64,000 nucleotides of DNA, from NCBI RefSeq assembly GCF_900323885.1, contig NZ_OOHJ01000015.1:558001-622000 (forward strand), in the 5' to 3' direction. The translations under genes were made by a program, and so were the position numbers. Shown piece by piece: positions 25,589-33,961 of the stretch. This stretch comes from [Actinomadura] parvosata subsp. kistnae. Its GTDB lineage: Bacteria > Actinomycetota > Actinomycetes > Streptosporangiales > Streptosporangiaceae. The notes under the pieces were generated by a model. The model saw only the letters and a program-made list of their open reading frames with translations. It was not told the origin of the DNA and made no database searches. Within the stretch, counting starts at the first letter, position 1. Every line of letters starts with the position of its first letter.

Positions 25589-27076
25589 TCAGGACGAGCG
25601 GGGCCGCCAGTCGCCGCGGTCGAGGTCGAGGTCCTCCGGGGTGTGCAGCCGGACCATGGTCCTGGCCACGCCGGCCGGCACCCGGTGCGGGGTGAGGAAC
25701 GACGCGGCCACCATCACGGTGAACGCGATCGGCACCGTCCACGCCGCCGGCTGGGCCAGCAGCGCCCCCGTCAGCCCGGCCTGGGGGCCGCCCACGATCG
25801 TCACGAGGACGGCGGCGCAGGCCAGCCCGCCGCCCACGAACAGCCCGGCCAGCGCCCCGGTCGTGGACAGGCGGCGCCACCAGATGCCCAGCACGAGCAG
25901 CGGGCAGAACGACGAGGCCGCCACGGCGAAGGCCAGCCCCACCACGTCGGCCACCGGCAGCGCCCGCGCCCACAGCGCCAGGGCCAGCGGCACCGCGACC
26001 GCCATCAGGGTGGCGATCCTGAACGAGCGGACCCCGCCCTTGAGCAGGTCCTGGGCGATCACGCCGGCCACGGAGACGGTCAGGCCCGAGGAGGTGGACA
26101 GGAAGGCGGCGAACGCGCCCGCGGTGACGAGCGCGGTCAGGAGGTCGCCGAGGGTGCCGCCGATCATGCGCGACGGCAGGGTCAGCACGACGGTGTCGGT
26201 GCGGACGAGGTCGGGCGCGTACATGCGGCCGAGCCACCCGTACACGGCGGGCAGCAGGTAGAAGGCGCCGAGCAGCGACAGCACCACGAGCGTCGTGCGG
26301 CGGGCGGCCCGCCCGTCGGGGTTGGTGTAGAAGCGGACGAGCACGTGCGGCAGCCCCATCGTGCCCAGGAACGTGGCCAGGATCAGCGAGTACGTCGAGT
26401 ACAGCCCGTACTCCTTGCTGCCGGCGAGCGGCACCTGCCAGGTGGCGGCGTCGGTGGCGCTCACGCCGGGCGCGCCGTCGGCCTGCCAGGCCATCAGCAG
26501 GAACACCAGCGGCACGGCCAGCGCGGTCAGCTTGAGCCAGTACTGGAACGCCTGCACGAACGTGATCGACCGCATCCCGCCGGACAGCACGTTCACCGCC
26601 ACGACGACCGCGACCAGCAGCCCGCCCACCCACACGGGCGCGCCGGTGATCGTGCGCAGCACCAGGCCAGCGCTCTGGAACTGCGGCATGAGGTAGAGCC
26701 AGCCGATCAGGACGACGAGCACGCTGGCGGTGCGGCGCACGGTCATCGACTCGAGCCTGGCCTCGGCGAAGTCGGGCAGCGTGTACGCCCCGGACCGGCG
26801 CAGCGGCGCCGAGACCAGCACCAGCAGCACGAGGTACCCGCCGGTCCAGCCGACGGGCAGCCACAGCATGTCCACGCCGAAGGACAGGATCAGCCCGGCG
26901 ATGCCCAGGAAGGACGCCGCCGACAGGTACTCGCCGCCGATGGCCGAGGCGTTCCAGAGCGGGCTGACCGTGCGGGAGGCGACGTAGAAGTCGGACGTGG
27001 TGCGCGAGACCCTGATCCCGAACGCCCCGATGAGCACGGCCGCGACCACCACGACCAGCACCGCCGTCAGGCTCAT
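25589..27076 (-). CDS. SSS-family monocarboxylate symporter (ActP-like)
   Basis: This 495-residue membrane protein has about 13 helices. TTSDFYVASRTVSPLWNASA and IGGEYLSAASFLGIAGLIL are the ActP-type start, and GLPHVLVRFYTNP the internal marker. It differs clearly from the other symporter at 15.7 kb. It follows a small membrane protein, a LytTR regulator and a sensor kinase in one direction, so its expression is probably controlled by that two-component system. The substrate is probably acetate, pyruvate or a similar acid; this is inferred from family and context. Confidence 0.87.
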   Translation of the reverse strand: MSLTAVLVVVVAAVLIGAFGIRVSRTTSDFYVASRTVSPLWNASAIGGEYLSAASFLGIAGLILSFGVDMLWLPVGWTGGYLVLLVLVSAPLRRSGAYTLPDFAEARLESMTVRRTASVLVVLIGWLYLMPQFQSAGLVLRTITGAPVWVGGLLVAVVVAVNVLSGGMRSITFVQAFQYWLKLTALAVPLVFLLMAWQADGAPGVSATDAATWQVPLAGSKEYGLYSTYSLILATFLGTMGLPHVLVRFYTNPDGRAARRTTLVVLSLLGAFYLLPAVYGWLGRMYAPDLVRTDTVVLTLPSRMIGGTLGDLLTALVTAGAFAAFLSTSSGLTVSVAGVIAQDLLKGGVRSFRIATLMAVAVPLALALWARALPVADVVGLAFAVAASSFCPLLVLGIWWRRLSTTGALAGLFVGGGLACAAVLVTIVGGPQAGLTGALLAQPAAWTVPIAFTVMVAASFLTPHRVPAGVARTMVRLHTPEDLDLDRGDWRPRSS

Positions 27077-27110
27077 CCGACCGGCTCCGCGCCGTCCGTC
27101 CGGTGCCCGG

Positions 27111-27473
27111 TCATCGGCGTTCGACCAGCTCGGCGAAGTGCCGCTCGTTGCGCTCGGCCTGGCGGACGTACAGCCAGGCGCCGATGACGAAGGCCGGGTA
27201 GATGAGGCCGGCGAGCACCGCCCACGGGAGCGGCACGCCGAGCACGTGCACCTCGCGCAGCTCGGGGATCAGCAGGAACAGCAGCGGCAGCCCGCCGACC
27301 ACGCACGCCAGCACCGTGCACACGAACAACGCCAGCCGGAACTGGGTGCGCAGGAGGGAGTGCATGTAGACCTCGCCGAGCCGGGTCTGCTCGTCGATCT
27401 CCCGGGTGGCGGGGTAGCGGGGGCGCCGGGCGGCGGCGGTGCGCGGGCTGGTGACGGCGACCCGGCGCGGCAC
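27111..27473 (-). CDS. small two-helix membrane protein, symporter partner
   Basis: The 120-residue protein has a basic N terminus and two membrane helices (FRLALFVCTVLACVVGGLPL and a second, VPLPWAVLAGLIYPAFVIGA). It ends in a charged tail with RQAERNERHF. It occupies the place that DUF485 has beside ActP and probably acts as the accessory subunit of the symporter 34 bases downstream. The GTG start at 27473 has no good ribosome site, so the start is uncertain. Nothing convincing lies between it and the regulator (27474-27609). Confidence 0.7.
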   Translation of the reverse strand: MPRRVAVTSPRTAAARRPRYPATREIDEQTRLGEVYMHSLLRTQFRLALFVCTVLACVVGGLPLLFLLIPELREVHVLGVPLPWAVLAGLIYPAFVIGAWLYVRQAERNERHFAELVERR

Positions 27474-27609
27474 GTCGGCACGCCCACGCGAGGCGTCGCG
27501 GCGCTCCTGGGGGGCGTCCGGACGCCCCCGCCGCGAGGCGGGACGTCCGCGCGGGACAGGGACGGGGGCAGCGACAGGGGTGACCGCCGTGCCGGGCGCT
27601 GTTCGGAGC

Positions 27610-28362
27610 TCATTCCTGCCTGCCGCCCTTCCTGGCCCGCCGCACCAGCAGGTCGCGCAGCTCGCGCGTGTGCCGGCGGCTGACGGGGATCTCGGTGCTC
27701 CCGACCCGTACGGTGCAGCGGCCGGAGTCGATGTGCAGCTCCTCGATGTGCTTGACGGCCACCAGATGGCTGCGGTGCACCCGCACGAACCCGGCCGTCG
27801 ACCACCGCTCCTCCAGCGTCGCCAGCGGGATGCGGACGAGGTGGCTGCCGCCCGCGGTGTGCAGGCGGGCGTAGTCGCCGTGCGCCTCCACGTACATGAC
27901 GTCGGCGCTGGAGACGAACCTGGTCACCCCGCCCAGCTCGACCGGGATCGTGTCGCTCTCGCCCACCTCGACCGGCACGTCCGCCGAGACGGCGACGCGC
28001 CGGATCGCCTCCGCCAGCCGCTCCGGCCGCACCGGCTTGAGCAGGTAGTCCTCGGCCTTGATCTCGAACGCGTCCACCGCGTGCTCCTCGTACGCGGTCA
28101 CGAACACCACGCGGGGCGGGTTGGCGAACTGCGACAGCAGCCGCCCGAGGACGACGCCGTCGAGGCCGCGCATCCTGATGTCGAGGAAGACGGCGTCGAT
28201 GGGCCGCCCGTCGGCGATGGCGCGGTCCAGCAGGCGCAGCGCCGCCGCGCCGTCCCTGGCCGTCGCCACCTCGCCGATCCGCGGGTCGGCGCGCAGCAGG
28301 TACGACAGGTCTTCCAGCGCGGGAAGCTCGTCATCGACCGCCAGAACCCGGAGCCCGCTCAC
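27610..28362 (-). CDS. LytTR response regulator
   Basis: The 250-residue protein has an N-terminal receiver domain, with acidic pair DDE near residue 10, phosphorylation site VFLDIRM near 62 and Lys in LLKPVRPE near 112. A LytTR DNA-binding domain from about residue 150 to 240 follows (VMYVEAHGDYARLHT, FVRVHRSHLV). LytTR proteins bind short direct repeats upstream of target genes. GTG 28362 has GAGGAGG just upstream. It pairs with the sensor kinase encoded 128 bases upstream and probably activates the adjacent symporter gene. Confidence 0.92.
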   Translation of the reverse strand: MSGLRVLAVDDELPALEDLSYLLRADPRIGEVATARDGAAALRLLDRAIADGRPIDAVFLDIRMRGLDGVVLGRLLSQFANPPRVVFVTAYEEHAVDAFEIKAEDYLLKPVRPERLAEAIRRVAVSADVPVEVGESDTIPVELGGVTRFVSSADVMYVEAHGDYARLHTAGGSHLVRIPLATLEERWSTAGFVRVHRSHLVAVKHIEELHIDSGRCTVRVGSTEIPVSRRHTRELRDLLVRRARKGGRQE

Positions 28363-28490
28363 ATTTCCTCCTCACGACGAGAGTGATGAAAGCACGTAAC
28401 AGACGTCAAGGCCGTCACAGCCTGGTCACAGCTCCGCCAGGGCTCACCGCCGACGCCGGATGCGGGCCCCAGGACGCCCCCAGGACGTCC

Positions 28491-29672
28491 TTAGCGGGCG
28501 GAGACGCCCGGGTGGTACTTGGGCAGCCGGATGTTGACCTTGCAGCCCGCGCCGCGCGCCGTCTCGACGACCAGGCCGTACTCGTCGCCGTACACCTGGC
28601 GCAGCCGCTCGTCCACGTTCGCCAGCCCGACGCCGCCCGCCGGGGTGATCTCGCCGGCGAGGATGCGGCGCAGCCGGTCGGGGTCCATGCCAAGGCCGTC
28701 GTCCTCGACGCTGATGCGGCACTCCGCGCCGGCGTCCTCGGCGATGATCGTGATGCGGCCGACGCCGTTCTTGCTCTCCAGGCCGTGCCGGACGGCGTTC
28801 TCGACCAGCGGCTGCAGGCACAGGAACGGCACCGCGACCGGCAGCACCTCGGGCGCGATGCGCAGCGTGACCTGGAGCTGGTCGCCGAACCTGGCCCGCT
28901 CCAGGATCAGGTACCGGTCGATCGAGCGCAGTTCCTCGGCCAGCGTCGTGAACTCGCCGTGCCGCCGGAAGGAGTAGCGGGTGAAGTCGGCGAACTCCAG
29001 CAGCAGCTCCCTGGCCCGCTCCGGGTCCGTACGGACGAAGGAGGCGATCGTGGTGAGCGAGTTGTAGATGAAGTGCGGCGAGATCTGCGCGCGCAGCGCG
29101 CGTACCTCGGCCTCCATGAGCAGCGTGCGCGAGCGGTCCAGCTCGGCCAGCTCCAGTTGCGAGTCCACCCAGCCGGCCACCTCCTGCGCCGCCCGCACCA
29201 GCCCCGCCGAGGCGTTCTGCCCGTACGCGGCCAGCGCCCCCACCACCCGGTCGTCGGTCGTCAGCGGCACCACCACCGCGTGCCTGATCGGGCATTCCAG
29301 CAGGTCGCAGTCGATGGTCAGGACCTGCGTGCGGCCGTCCTTCAACGTGGCCGCCGCATGGTCGAACGCGTGCTCGGCGTGGTGGTCGTCGCCCTCGCCG
29401 TCGTACACGAGCAGGCGCTCGCCGTCGGTGATCGCGAGCGCGGCCGAGCCGAGCAGCGCACGCAGGTGCTTCGAGGCCCGCTCGGCGCCGTCGGCGGTCA
29501 GGCCCGCCCGCAGCGGCGGCCCGGCCAGCGACGCGGTGTGCAGCGTCTCGAACGTGGCCCGCTCCGCCGGGCTCGTGCCCAGCTCGCGGCGGCCCCGCAT
29601 GACCCGCCACAGGACGATCGCGGGCACGCCGACGAGCACGGCGACGACGGCCACCCCGACCAGGTACTCCAC
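28491..29672 (-). CDS. LytS-type sensor histidine kinase
   Basis: The 393-residue protein starts with one membrane helix (VGVAVVAVLVGVPAIVLWRV). A GAF-like sensor region follows from about residue 45 to 180. The His_kinase domain has RAQISPHFIYNSL (phospho-His near residue 202) and the ATPase N-box QPLVENAVRHG. This H-box type is the partner class of LytTR regulators. With so little outside the membrane, the signal is probably sensed in the cytoplasm. The GTG start at 29672 gives a clean helix at the N terminus; the ribosome site is weak. Confidence 0.9.
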   Translation of the reverse strand: MEYLVGVAVVAVLVGVPAIVLWRVMRGRRELGTSPAERATFETLHTASLAGPPLRAGLTADGAERASKHLRALLGSAALAITDGERLLVYDGEGDDHHAEHAFDHAAATLKDGRTQVLTIDCDLLECPIRHAVVVPLTTDDRVVGALAAYGQNASAGLVRAAQEVAGWVDSQLELAELDRSRTLLMEAEVRALRAQISPHFIYNSLTTIASFVRTDPERARELLLEFADFTRYSFRRHGEFTTLAEELRSIDRYLILERARFGDQLQVTLRIAPEVLPVAVPFLCLQPLVENAVRHGLESKNGVGRITIIAEDAGAECRISVEDDGLGMDPDRLRRILAGEITPAGGVGLANVDERLRQVYGDEYGLVVETARGAGCKVNIRLPKYHPGVSAR

Positions 29673-30169
29673 GCGGCCAGAGCCTAGCCCCTTTCCCGCC
29701 CCCGTCGGGCCGGCCACCTCACGCCCCTCTTCCCCCCGCACTCCGGTGCTGTCTTTCTGGGGAGGAGGGGGGTCGGCGCCGCCCTTCAAGGAGAGGACGG
29801 CAACGGCCACCCTCCAAGCACAGGACGGCGACGGCCGCCCCTCCGAGCACAGGACGGCGATGGCCGCCCTTTGCGAAGGGCGGCGGGAGCACAGGGCCCT
29901 TCGGCGATGGGCATCGGCTGCGACGCAGGCGGCACCCGACGGAGGCAGGGGGAAAGCGGCGCGGGCCGGCGGCAAGGCGCAGCCCGCAGCAGGCGGCAGG
30001 CGGCGTGAGCAGGCGCGGGCGCGGGCGCAGTCGCCGGGCAGCAGCTGGGACGCCAGGGCGGCTCTCAGCAGCGGGCGGCAGCCGGCAACGCCAAGGCGGC
30101 TGTCAGGGGCGGGCGCCGGGCGGGGCGCATCCCCTGTACCCCTGCCGGCGCGGGGGCGGCGGCTCGGGG
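29673..30169. other. 500-bp non-coding stretch with tandem repeats
   Basis: No credible gene was found on either strand. Open frames here have the skewed Arg/Ala/Gly content of non-coding GC-rich DNA. The left part holds a 28-29-bp tandem repeat (29794-29878). The right part is rich in GGCAGGCGG-type runs. It separates the sensor kinase gene from the HIT operon; both read leftward. Confidence 0.6.
29794..29878. repeat. three-copy 28-29-bp tandem repeat
   Basis: Units AGGACGGCAACGGCCACCCT..., AGGACGGCGACGGCCGCCCC... and AGGACGGCGATGGCCGCCCT... start at 29794, 29822 and 29851. Each of the first two ends in AAGCAC or GAGCAC. The spacing is too tight and the units too alike along their whole length for CRISPR spacers. 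Confidence 0.75.
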
Positions 30170-30574
30170 TCAGAGGGCCTTGGAGATGAGGTCGGTGTAG
30201 GACTGGGCCTCTTCGGCCGAGTCGTACTTCGTGCGCGGCCAGAAGAACCCGCGCAGCCCGTCCTTCTTGTTGCGCGGCACGACGTGCACGTGCAGATGGG
30301 CCACGCTCTGGCTGATGCGGTTGTTCATGGCCACGAACGTGCCGCCGGCCTGGAGCCCCTGCTCGACGGCCCGCGCCATGGCCTGGACGCGTTGGAAGAA
30401 CGGCCCGACGTCGGCGAGGTCGGTGAGGGTTTCCACGTGGGTGCGGGGCACGACCAGGACGTGCCCCTTGAAGACCGGGCGGGTGTCGAGGAAGGAGACG
30501 GCCACCTCGTCGGAGGCGACCATGTAGGCGGGCCGTTCCCCGGCGATGATCTCGCAGAACAGGTCGGTGCTCAC
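30170..30574 (-). CDS. HIT family nucleotide hydrolase/transferase
   Basis: The 134-residue protein has the histidine-triad motif HLHVHVVPR near residue 93, with FCEIIAGERPAYMV at the front and GHVLVVPRTHVETL near residue 38. HIT proteins hydrolyse nucleoside phosphoramidates or dinucleotides (AMP-lysine, Ap4A). The C terminus FFWPRTKY is a common actinobacterial variant. Its GTG start overlaps the stop of the DUF1838 gene by GTGA, so the two are co-expressed. Confidence 0.92.
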   Translation of the reverse strand: MSTDLFCEIIAGERPAYMVASDEVAVSFLDTRPVFKGHVLVVPRTHVETLTDLADVGPFFQRVQAMARAVEQGLQAGGTFVAMNNRISQSVAHLHVHVVPRNKKDGLRGFFWPRTKYDSAEEAQSYTDLISKAL

Positions 30575-31296
30575 CGACCGACCTTATCCGCCGGCCGGTC
30601 GCGGAAGGCGGTCCAGCTCGTCATGTTGGGCCCGGACCATGCGGCGGGGGCGTGCAGGTAGTGCTCGCCGACACGGTCGCGCAGCCGCGCGGGCACGTCC
30701 CCGACAAGTACTTTGGCGCCCCGGCAGTGGTAGACGAGCGCGCCCGCGCGCTGCCCCATGGCCATCCACGGCAGCCACGGCGAGACGCGGCACCAGGAGA
30801 ACACGCACGGCACGTCGGGAATGTCCGACTCGATGTCGGCGGCGGAGGCGAAGAACTGGAACAGCTCCATCGCGCGGTAGGTGTCGCTCGCGGAGTTGTC
30901 GGGGTAGTCGGCGACCTTGAGCGGCGACGGGTAGGCGAGGCGCACGTCGACGTTGTAGACGATCTGACCGCCGAGCCGGGTCTCGGGCACCGGGTAGGCG
31001 CCGAGCCGCTGGTTGACGGGGTCGTTGAAGACGTGCATGACCTCGACCTCGCGCCCGGTGATCGGGTTGGCCCAGGTGTCGAGCACGTCTCTGGTCTTGG
31101 GGTCGAGGTAGAGGGCGGCCTCGCGGGTGAGGAGCTGCCAGCCGCCTTCGGCCTCGACGGCCCTGGCCACGTTGAGCCCCTCGAACCCGAACAGGTGGTG
31201 CGGCCCGTCGTCGTCCTGCCAGCCGTAGACGTCGCCGGTCCAGTACGAGATCGTCTCCGCCCCGTCGGAGGAGGCGCGAACGCGGATGAAGTCCAT
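30571..31296 (-). CDS. DUF1838 family protein
   Basis: The 241-residue protein matches DUF1838 by the order SYWTGDVYGW, LFGFEGLNVARAV, NPITGREVEVMHVFNDPVN and CVFSWCRVSPWLPWM. It has no signal peptide or membrane segment, and no biochemical function is known to me for the family. It is divergent from the MFS gene, with about 50 bases between the starts, so its promoter may also be touched by the TetR operator at 31340. Confidence 0.75.
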   Translation of the reverse strand: MDFIRVRASSDGAETISYWTGDVYGWQDDDGPHHLFGFEGLNVARAVEAEGGWQLLTREAALYLDPKTRDVLDTWANPITGREVEVMHVFNDPVNQRLGAYPVPETRLGGQIVYNVDVRLAYPSPLKVADYPDNSASDTYRAMELFQFFASAADIESDIPDVPCVFSWCRVSPWLPWMAMGQRAGALVYHCRGAKVLVGDVPARLRDRVGEHYLHAPAAWSGPNMTSWTAFRDRPADKVGR

Positions 31297-31339
31297 GATC
31301 CGCAGCCTAGCCCGTCACTTCGCGACAATGTGTTGCTAT

Positions 31340-31362
31340 GTTAGGGACATGGTGTCGCTAAC
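31340..31362. promoter_or_regulatory. TetR-type operator overlapping the MFS start codon
   Basis: GTTAGGGACA (31340-31349) and TGTCGCTAAC (31353-31362) are ten-base inverted arms with one mismatch and a three-base spacer. This is a classic TetR-family operator. It spans the ATG at 31349. TATGTT (31337-31342) fits a -10 whose transcription start would fall at the ATG, so the mRNA is probably leaderless and the bound repressor would cover both promoter and start. Confidence 0.75.
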
Positions 31363-32881
31363 TGAGGAGACACAGCGCCAGAGCTGGCTCCCCCTCGTCG
31401 TCCTGGGCGTCGGCATGTCGATGATCGTCATCGACGCGACGATCGTGAACGTGGCCGTCCCCACGATCATGGCCGACCTCGGCCTCTCGGCCACCGACGT
31501 CGAATGGGTGAACTCGATCTACTCGCTGGCCTTCGCCGCCCTGCTCATCCCCCTCGGCCGCGTGGGCGACGTGCGCGGCAGGCGCAGGACGTTCCGGATC
31601 GGGCTGGTGATCTTCCTGGCGGCCAGCCTGCTGGCGGCCACGGCGGCCGGCGGGGCGCTGCTGATCGGCGCGCGGGTGCTCCAGGGCGTCGGCGCGTCCA
31701 TGGTGGTGCCGATGACGCTCGCCGTCGTCAACGCCCTCTACACCGGCACCCGCAGGACGGTCGCGTTCGCCGTCTGGGGCTCCGTCATCGGCGGCATGGC
31801 GGCGCTCGGGCCGCTGCTCGGCGGCTGGGTGGTGACGGACCTCGGCTGGCGCTGGGCGTTCTGGGTGAACCTGCCCATCGGCCTGCTCGTCCTGCTCGGC
31901 ACCCTCAAGGTGCCCGAGTCGCGCGACCCGCGGGCGGGCGGCGCCGACGTGCCCGGCCTGCTGCTGTCGGTGATGGGGCCGTCGGCGCTGGTGTTCGGGC
32001 TGATCGAGGGCCAGACGTACGGCTGGTTCACAGCCGCCGACGGCTCCGGCGGGCTGTCGCCGGTGCCGCTCGCGTTCGCGCTCGCCGCCCTCGCGCTGCC
32101 CGCGCTCGTCCTGGTCGAACGGGCCAGGGCCCGCGCGGGCCGGCCGGTCGTGCTCGACCTGTCCCTGTTCGCCCTGCCCTCCTTCCGGTACGGTGGCGCC
32201 ACCGCGATGATCGTGATGCTCGGCGAGTTCGGCCTGATCCTGGTGCTGCCGCTGTTCCTGCAGTCGGCCATCGGGTTCACCGCGTTCGAGACGGGGCTGA
32301 TCGTGGCCGCGCTCGCCGCCGGCACGTTCCTGGCCGGTGGGGTGGTGCCCAAGCTGCGGTTCGCTCCGCGCGTCATCGTGCGGCTCGGGCTGGCGCTGGA
32401 GGCCGGCTCGGCGGTCGCGATCGGCCTGACCGTCTCCCCGTCGATCGGCCCGTGGTCGCTGGTGCCCTGGCTGGTCACGTACGGGATCGGCATCGGCTTC
32501 GCCTCGGCCCAGTTGCCGAACGTCATGCTCGCCGTCGTGCCGGCCAGGAAGTCCGGCGCCGCGTCCGGCCTGCAGAGCGCGATCCGCCAGCTCGGCGCCG
32601 CGATCGGCGTCGCGGTGCTCGGCGCGGTGCTGGTCACGGGGCTCGGCACCGCCATGAACGACCGCCTGCCCGGCCACCCCGAGCTGGCGCGTGCGGTCCG
32701 CGAGAGCGGCGGCACCGCCATCCCCGCCATCCGGGACCCGGCGCGGCACGCGGCGGCCGTCGCCGCGTCCGCCGACGCCACCCGCCGGGTCACGATCGTG
32801 ACGGGGCTCGTGCTGCTCGCGGGCGTCGGGGCGACGTTCCTGCTGCCCGATACTGGGGGGAGACGACGCGAGGAGGAGTGA
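31349..32881 (+). CDS. MFS drug efflux transporter, DHA2 (14-helix) type
   Basis: The 510-residue protein has about 14 membrane helices. IDATIVNVAVPTI in helix 1 is the DHA2 motif. GRVGDVRGRRR is the motif A loop, and GVGASMVVP and GGWVVTDLGWRWAFWVN are further markers. It exports drugs or metabolites using the proton gradient. The tail GRRREEE ends seven bases before the TetR gene, and a TetR-type operator covers its start, so it is repressed by that regulator until a ligand appears. Confidence 0.92.
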   Translation: MVSLTEETQRQSWLPLVVLGVGMSMIVIDATIVNVAVPTIMADLGLSATDVEWVNSIYSLAFAALLIPLGRVGDVRGRRRTFRIGLVIFLAASLLAATAAGGALLIGARVLQGVGASMVVPMTLAVVNALYTGTRRTVAFAVWGSVIGGMAALGPLLGGWVVTDLGWRWAFWVNLPIGLLVLLGTLKVPESRDPRAGGADVPGLLLSVMGPSALVFGLIEGQTYGWFTAADGSGGLSPVPLAFALAALALPALVLVERARARAGRPVVLDLSLFALPSFRYGGATAMIVMLGEFGLILVLPLFLQSAIGFTAFETGLIVAALAAGTFLAGGVVPKLRFAPRVIVRLGLALEAGSAVAIGLTVSPSIGPWSLVPWLVTYGIGIGFASAQLPNVMLAVVPARKSGAASGLQSAIRQLGAAIGVAVLGAVLVTGLGTAMNDRLPGHPELARAVRESGGTAIPAIRDPARHAAAVAASADATRRVTIVTGLVLLAGVGATFLLPDTGGRRREEE

Positions 32882-32887
32882 GCCCGG

Positions 32888-33463
32888 GTGCCCAGGATCA
32901 ACGCGGCCACGGTGGCCGACCACCGTGCCACCCAGCACGCGGCCCTGCTGTCGGCCGCCATGGAGATCCTGGTGGCCGACGGCCCGGCCGCCCTCACCCC
33001 GGCGGCCGTGGGGGCGCGGGTGGGCCTGGCCCGCTCCAGCGTCTACCGCTACTTCTCCTCCACCGCCGACATCCTGGCCCAGCTCGTCGAGGACGCCATC
33101 CCCCGCTGGGCCGAGCGGCTGGCGGGCGCGACGGCCGGCGAGGCGGGGCCCGCGGCCAGGATCCGCGCGTTCGGGGAGGTCACGCTGTCGTTCGTGACCC
33201 ATCCCGACTACGCGCTGCTGCGCGCGCTCACCAGCGTGGAGCTGCCCCAGGAGTGCCAGAACCGGCTCGACCAGCTCCACGAGACGCTGATCGCCCCGCT
33301 GCGCGACATCGTCGCCGAGGCCGGGCACGAGCGCCCCGACCTGGTGGCGCACCTGGGGTGGGCCATCCTGGGCGAGGCGCAACGGCGGCTCGCGGCGGGC
33401 GCGGACCCGGAGCCGACCACGAGCACCACGCTCGCGGTGCTGTGCCGCGCCCTGCTCCCCTGA
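32888..33463 (+). CDS. TetR family repressor of the MFS pump
   Basis: The 191-residue protein has a TetR N-terminal domain (LLSAAMEILVADGPAALTPA, VGARVGLARSSVYRYFSS) with the helix-turn-helix ending near residue 58. A helical ligand-binding C-terminal domain follows. The GTG start at 32888 has GAGGAGGAG about ten bases upstream inside the MFS gene end. Being distal to the pump in one operon behind the operator at 31340, it should control its own synthesis. Confidence 0.92.
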   Translation: MPRINAATVADHRATQHAALLSAAMEILVADGPAALTPAAVGARVGLARSSVYRYFSSTADILAQLVEDAIPRWAERLAGATAGEAGPAARIRAFGEVTLSFVTHPDYALLRALTSVELPQECQNRLDQLHETLIAPLRDIVAEAGHERPDLVAHLGWAILGEAQRRLAAGADPEPTTSTTLAVLCRALLP

Positions 33464-33470
33464 ATTTCGG

Positions 33471-33544
33471 CCAGCGAGCGCCGGCGACCGGATATTCGTC
33501 AGCGGGCGCCGACGACTCCAGCTTTCTCAGCGGGCGCTGACGAC
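33471..33544. repeat. three near-palindromic 28-bp spaced repeats between convergent genes
   Basis: Copies with core CAGCGRGCGCYGRCGAC start at about 33471, 33498 and 33526. The third, TCAGCGGGCGCTGA, is a perfect inverted repeat with a two-base centre and contains the stop of the lipoprotein gene. They may form a bidirectional terminator. Confidence 0.5.
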
Positions 33545-33961
33545 GGTCACGGCGAAGATCGCCTCGCCCGACTGCTGTTTGCTCTCCTCCGTCGTGGGCG
33601 TCTTGTCCTGCCCGCACCGCCAGCAGTCACGCAGCCTGATCTCGGTCGTGCCCGGCTGCTTGCCGTTGAAGACGAAGTAGGTGGTGCCGCCCGACCCCGG
33701 CCCGCCGCCGTCGCTCTCGTGCTCCTCACTGATGAACGAGGCCACCTTCGCGTCGGGCACCTCCACCAGGTCCCAGCTGTCGCCCACGGACGCGTTCTCA
33801 GGGACGCTGAGCGAGAACCGCTGCCCGGAGCGCACCTCGACCCGCACGGTCGCGCCCTTGGCGCCCTTGACGACCTTGCCGTAGTCGCTCACCGCCGACC
33901 CGCCGCCGCACCCCGCCGTCAGGAGGACGAGCAGGGCTGCGGCAAGCGTTCGGCGTATCAC
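33527..33961 (-). CDS. chagasin-like (I42) protease inhibitor lipoprotein
   Basis: The 144-residue protein begins with a lipoprotein signal ending LTAGC, with the lipid Cys at residue 18. The domain has SLSVPENASVGDSWDLVEV, equivalent to the LPENPTTGY loop of chagasin. GGTTYFVFNGKQPGTTEIRL then matches the second inhibitory region, followed by DCWRC in place of the usual RPW. I42 proteins block papain-type cysteine peptidases. Anchored outside the cell, it could protect against the cell's own or foreign proteases. The GTG start overlaps the BrkB stop. Confidence 0.65.
   Translation of the reverse strand: MIRRTLAAALLVLLTAGCGGGSAVSDYGKVVKGAKGATVRVEVRSGQRFSLSVPENASVGDSWDLVEVPDAKVASFISEEHESDGGGPGSGGTTYFVFNGKQPGTTEIRLRDCWRCGQDKTPTTEESKQQSGEAIFAVTVVSAR

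Noticed and set aside
29794..29878. Possible CRISPR array
   Set aside because: Only three contiguous units without unique spacers, and no cas genes nearby.
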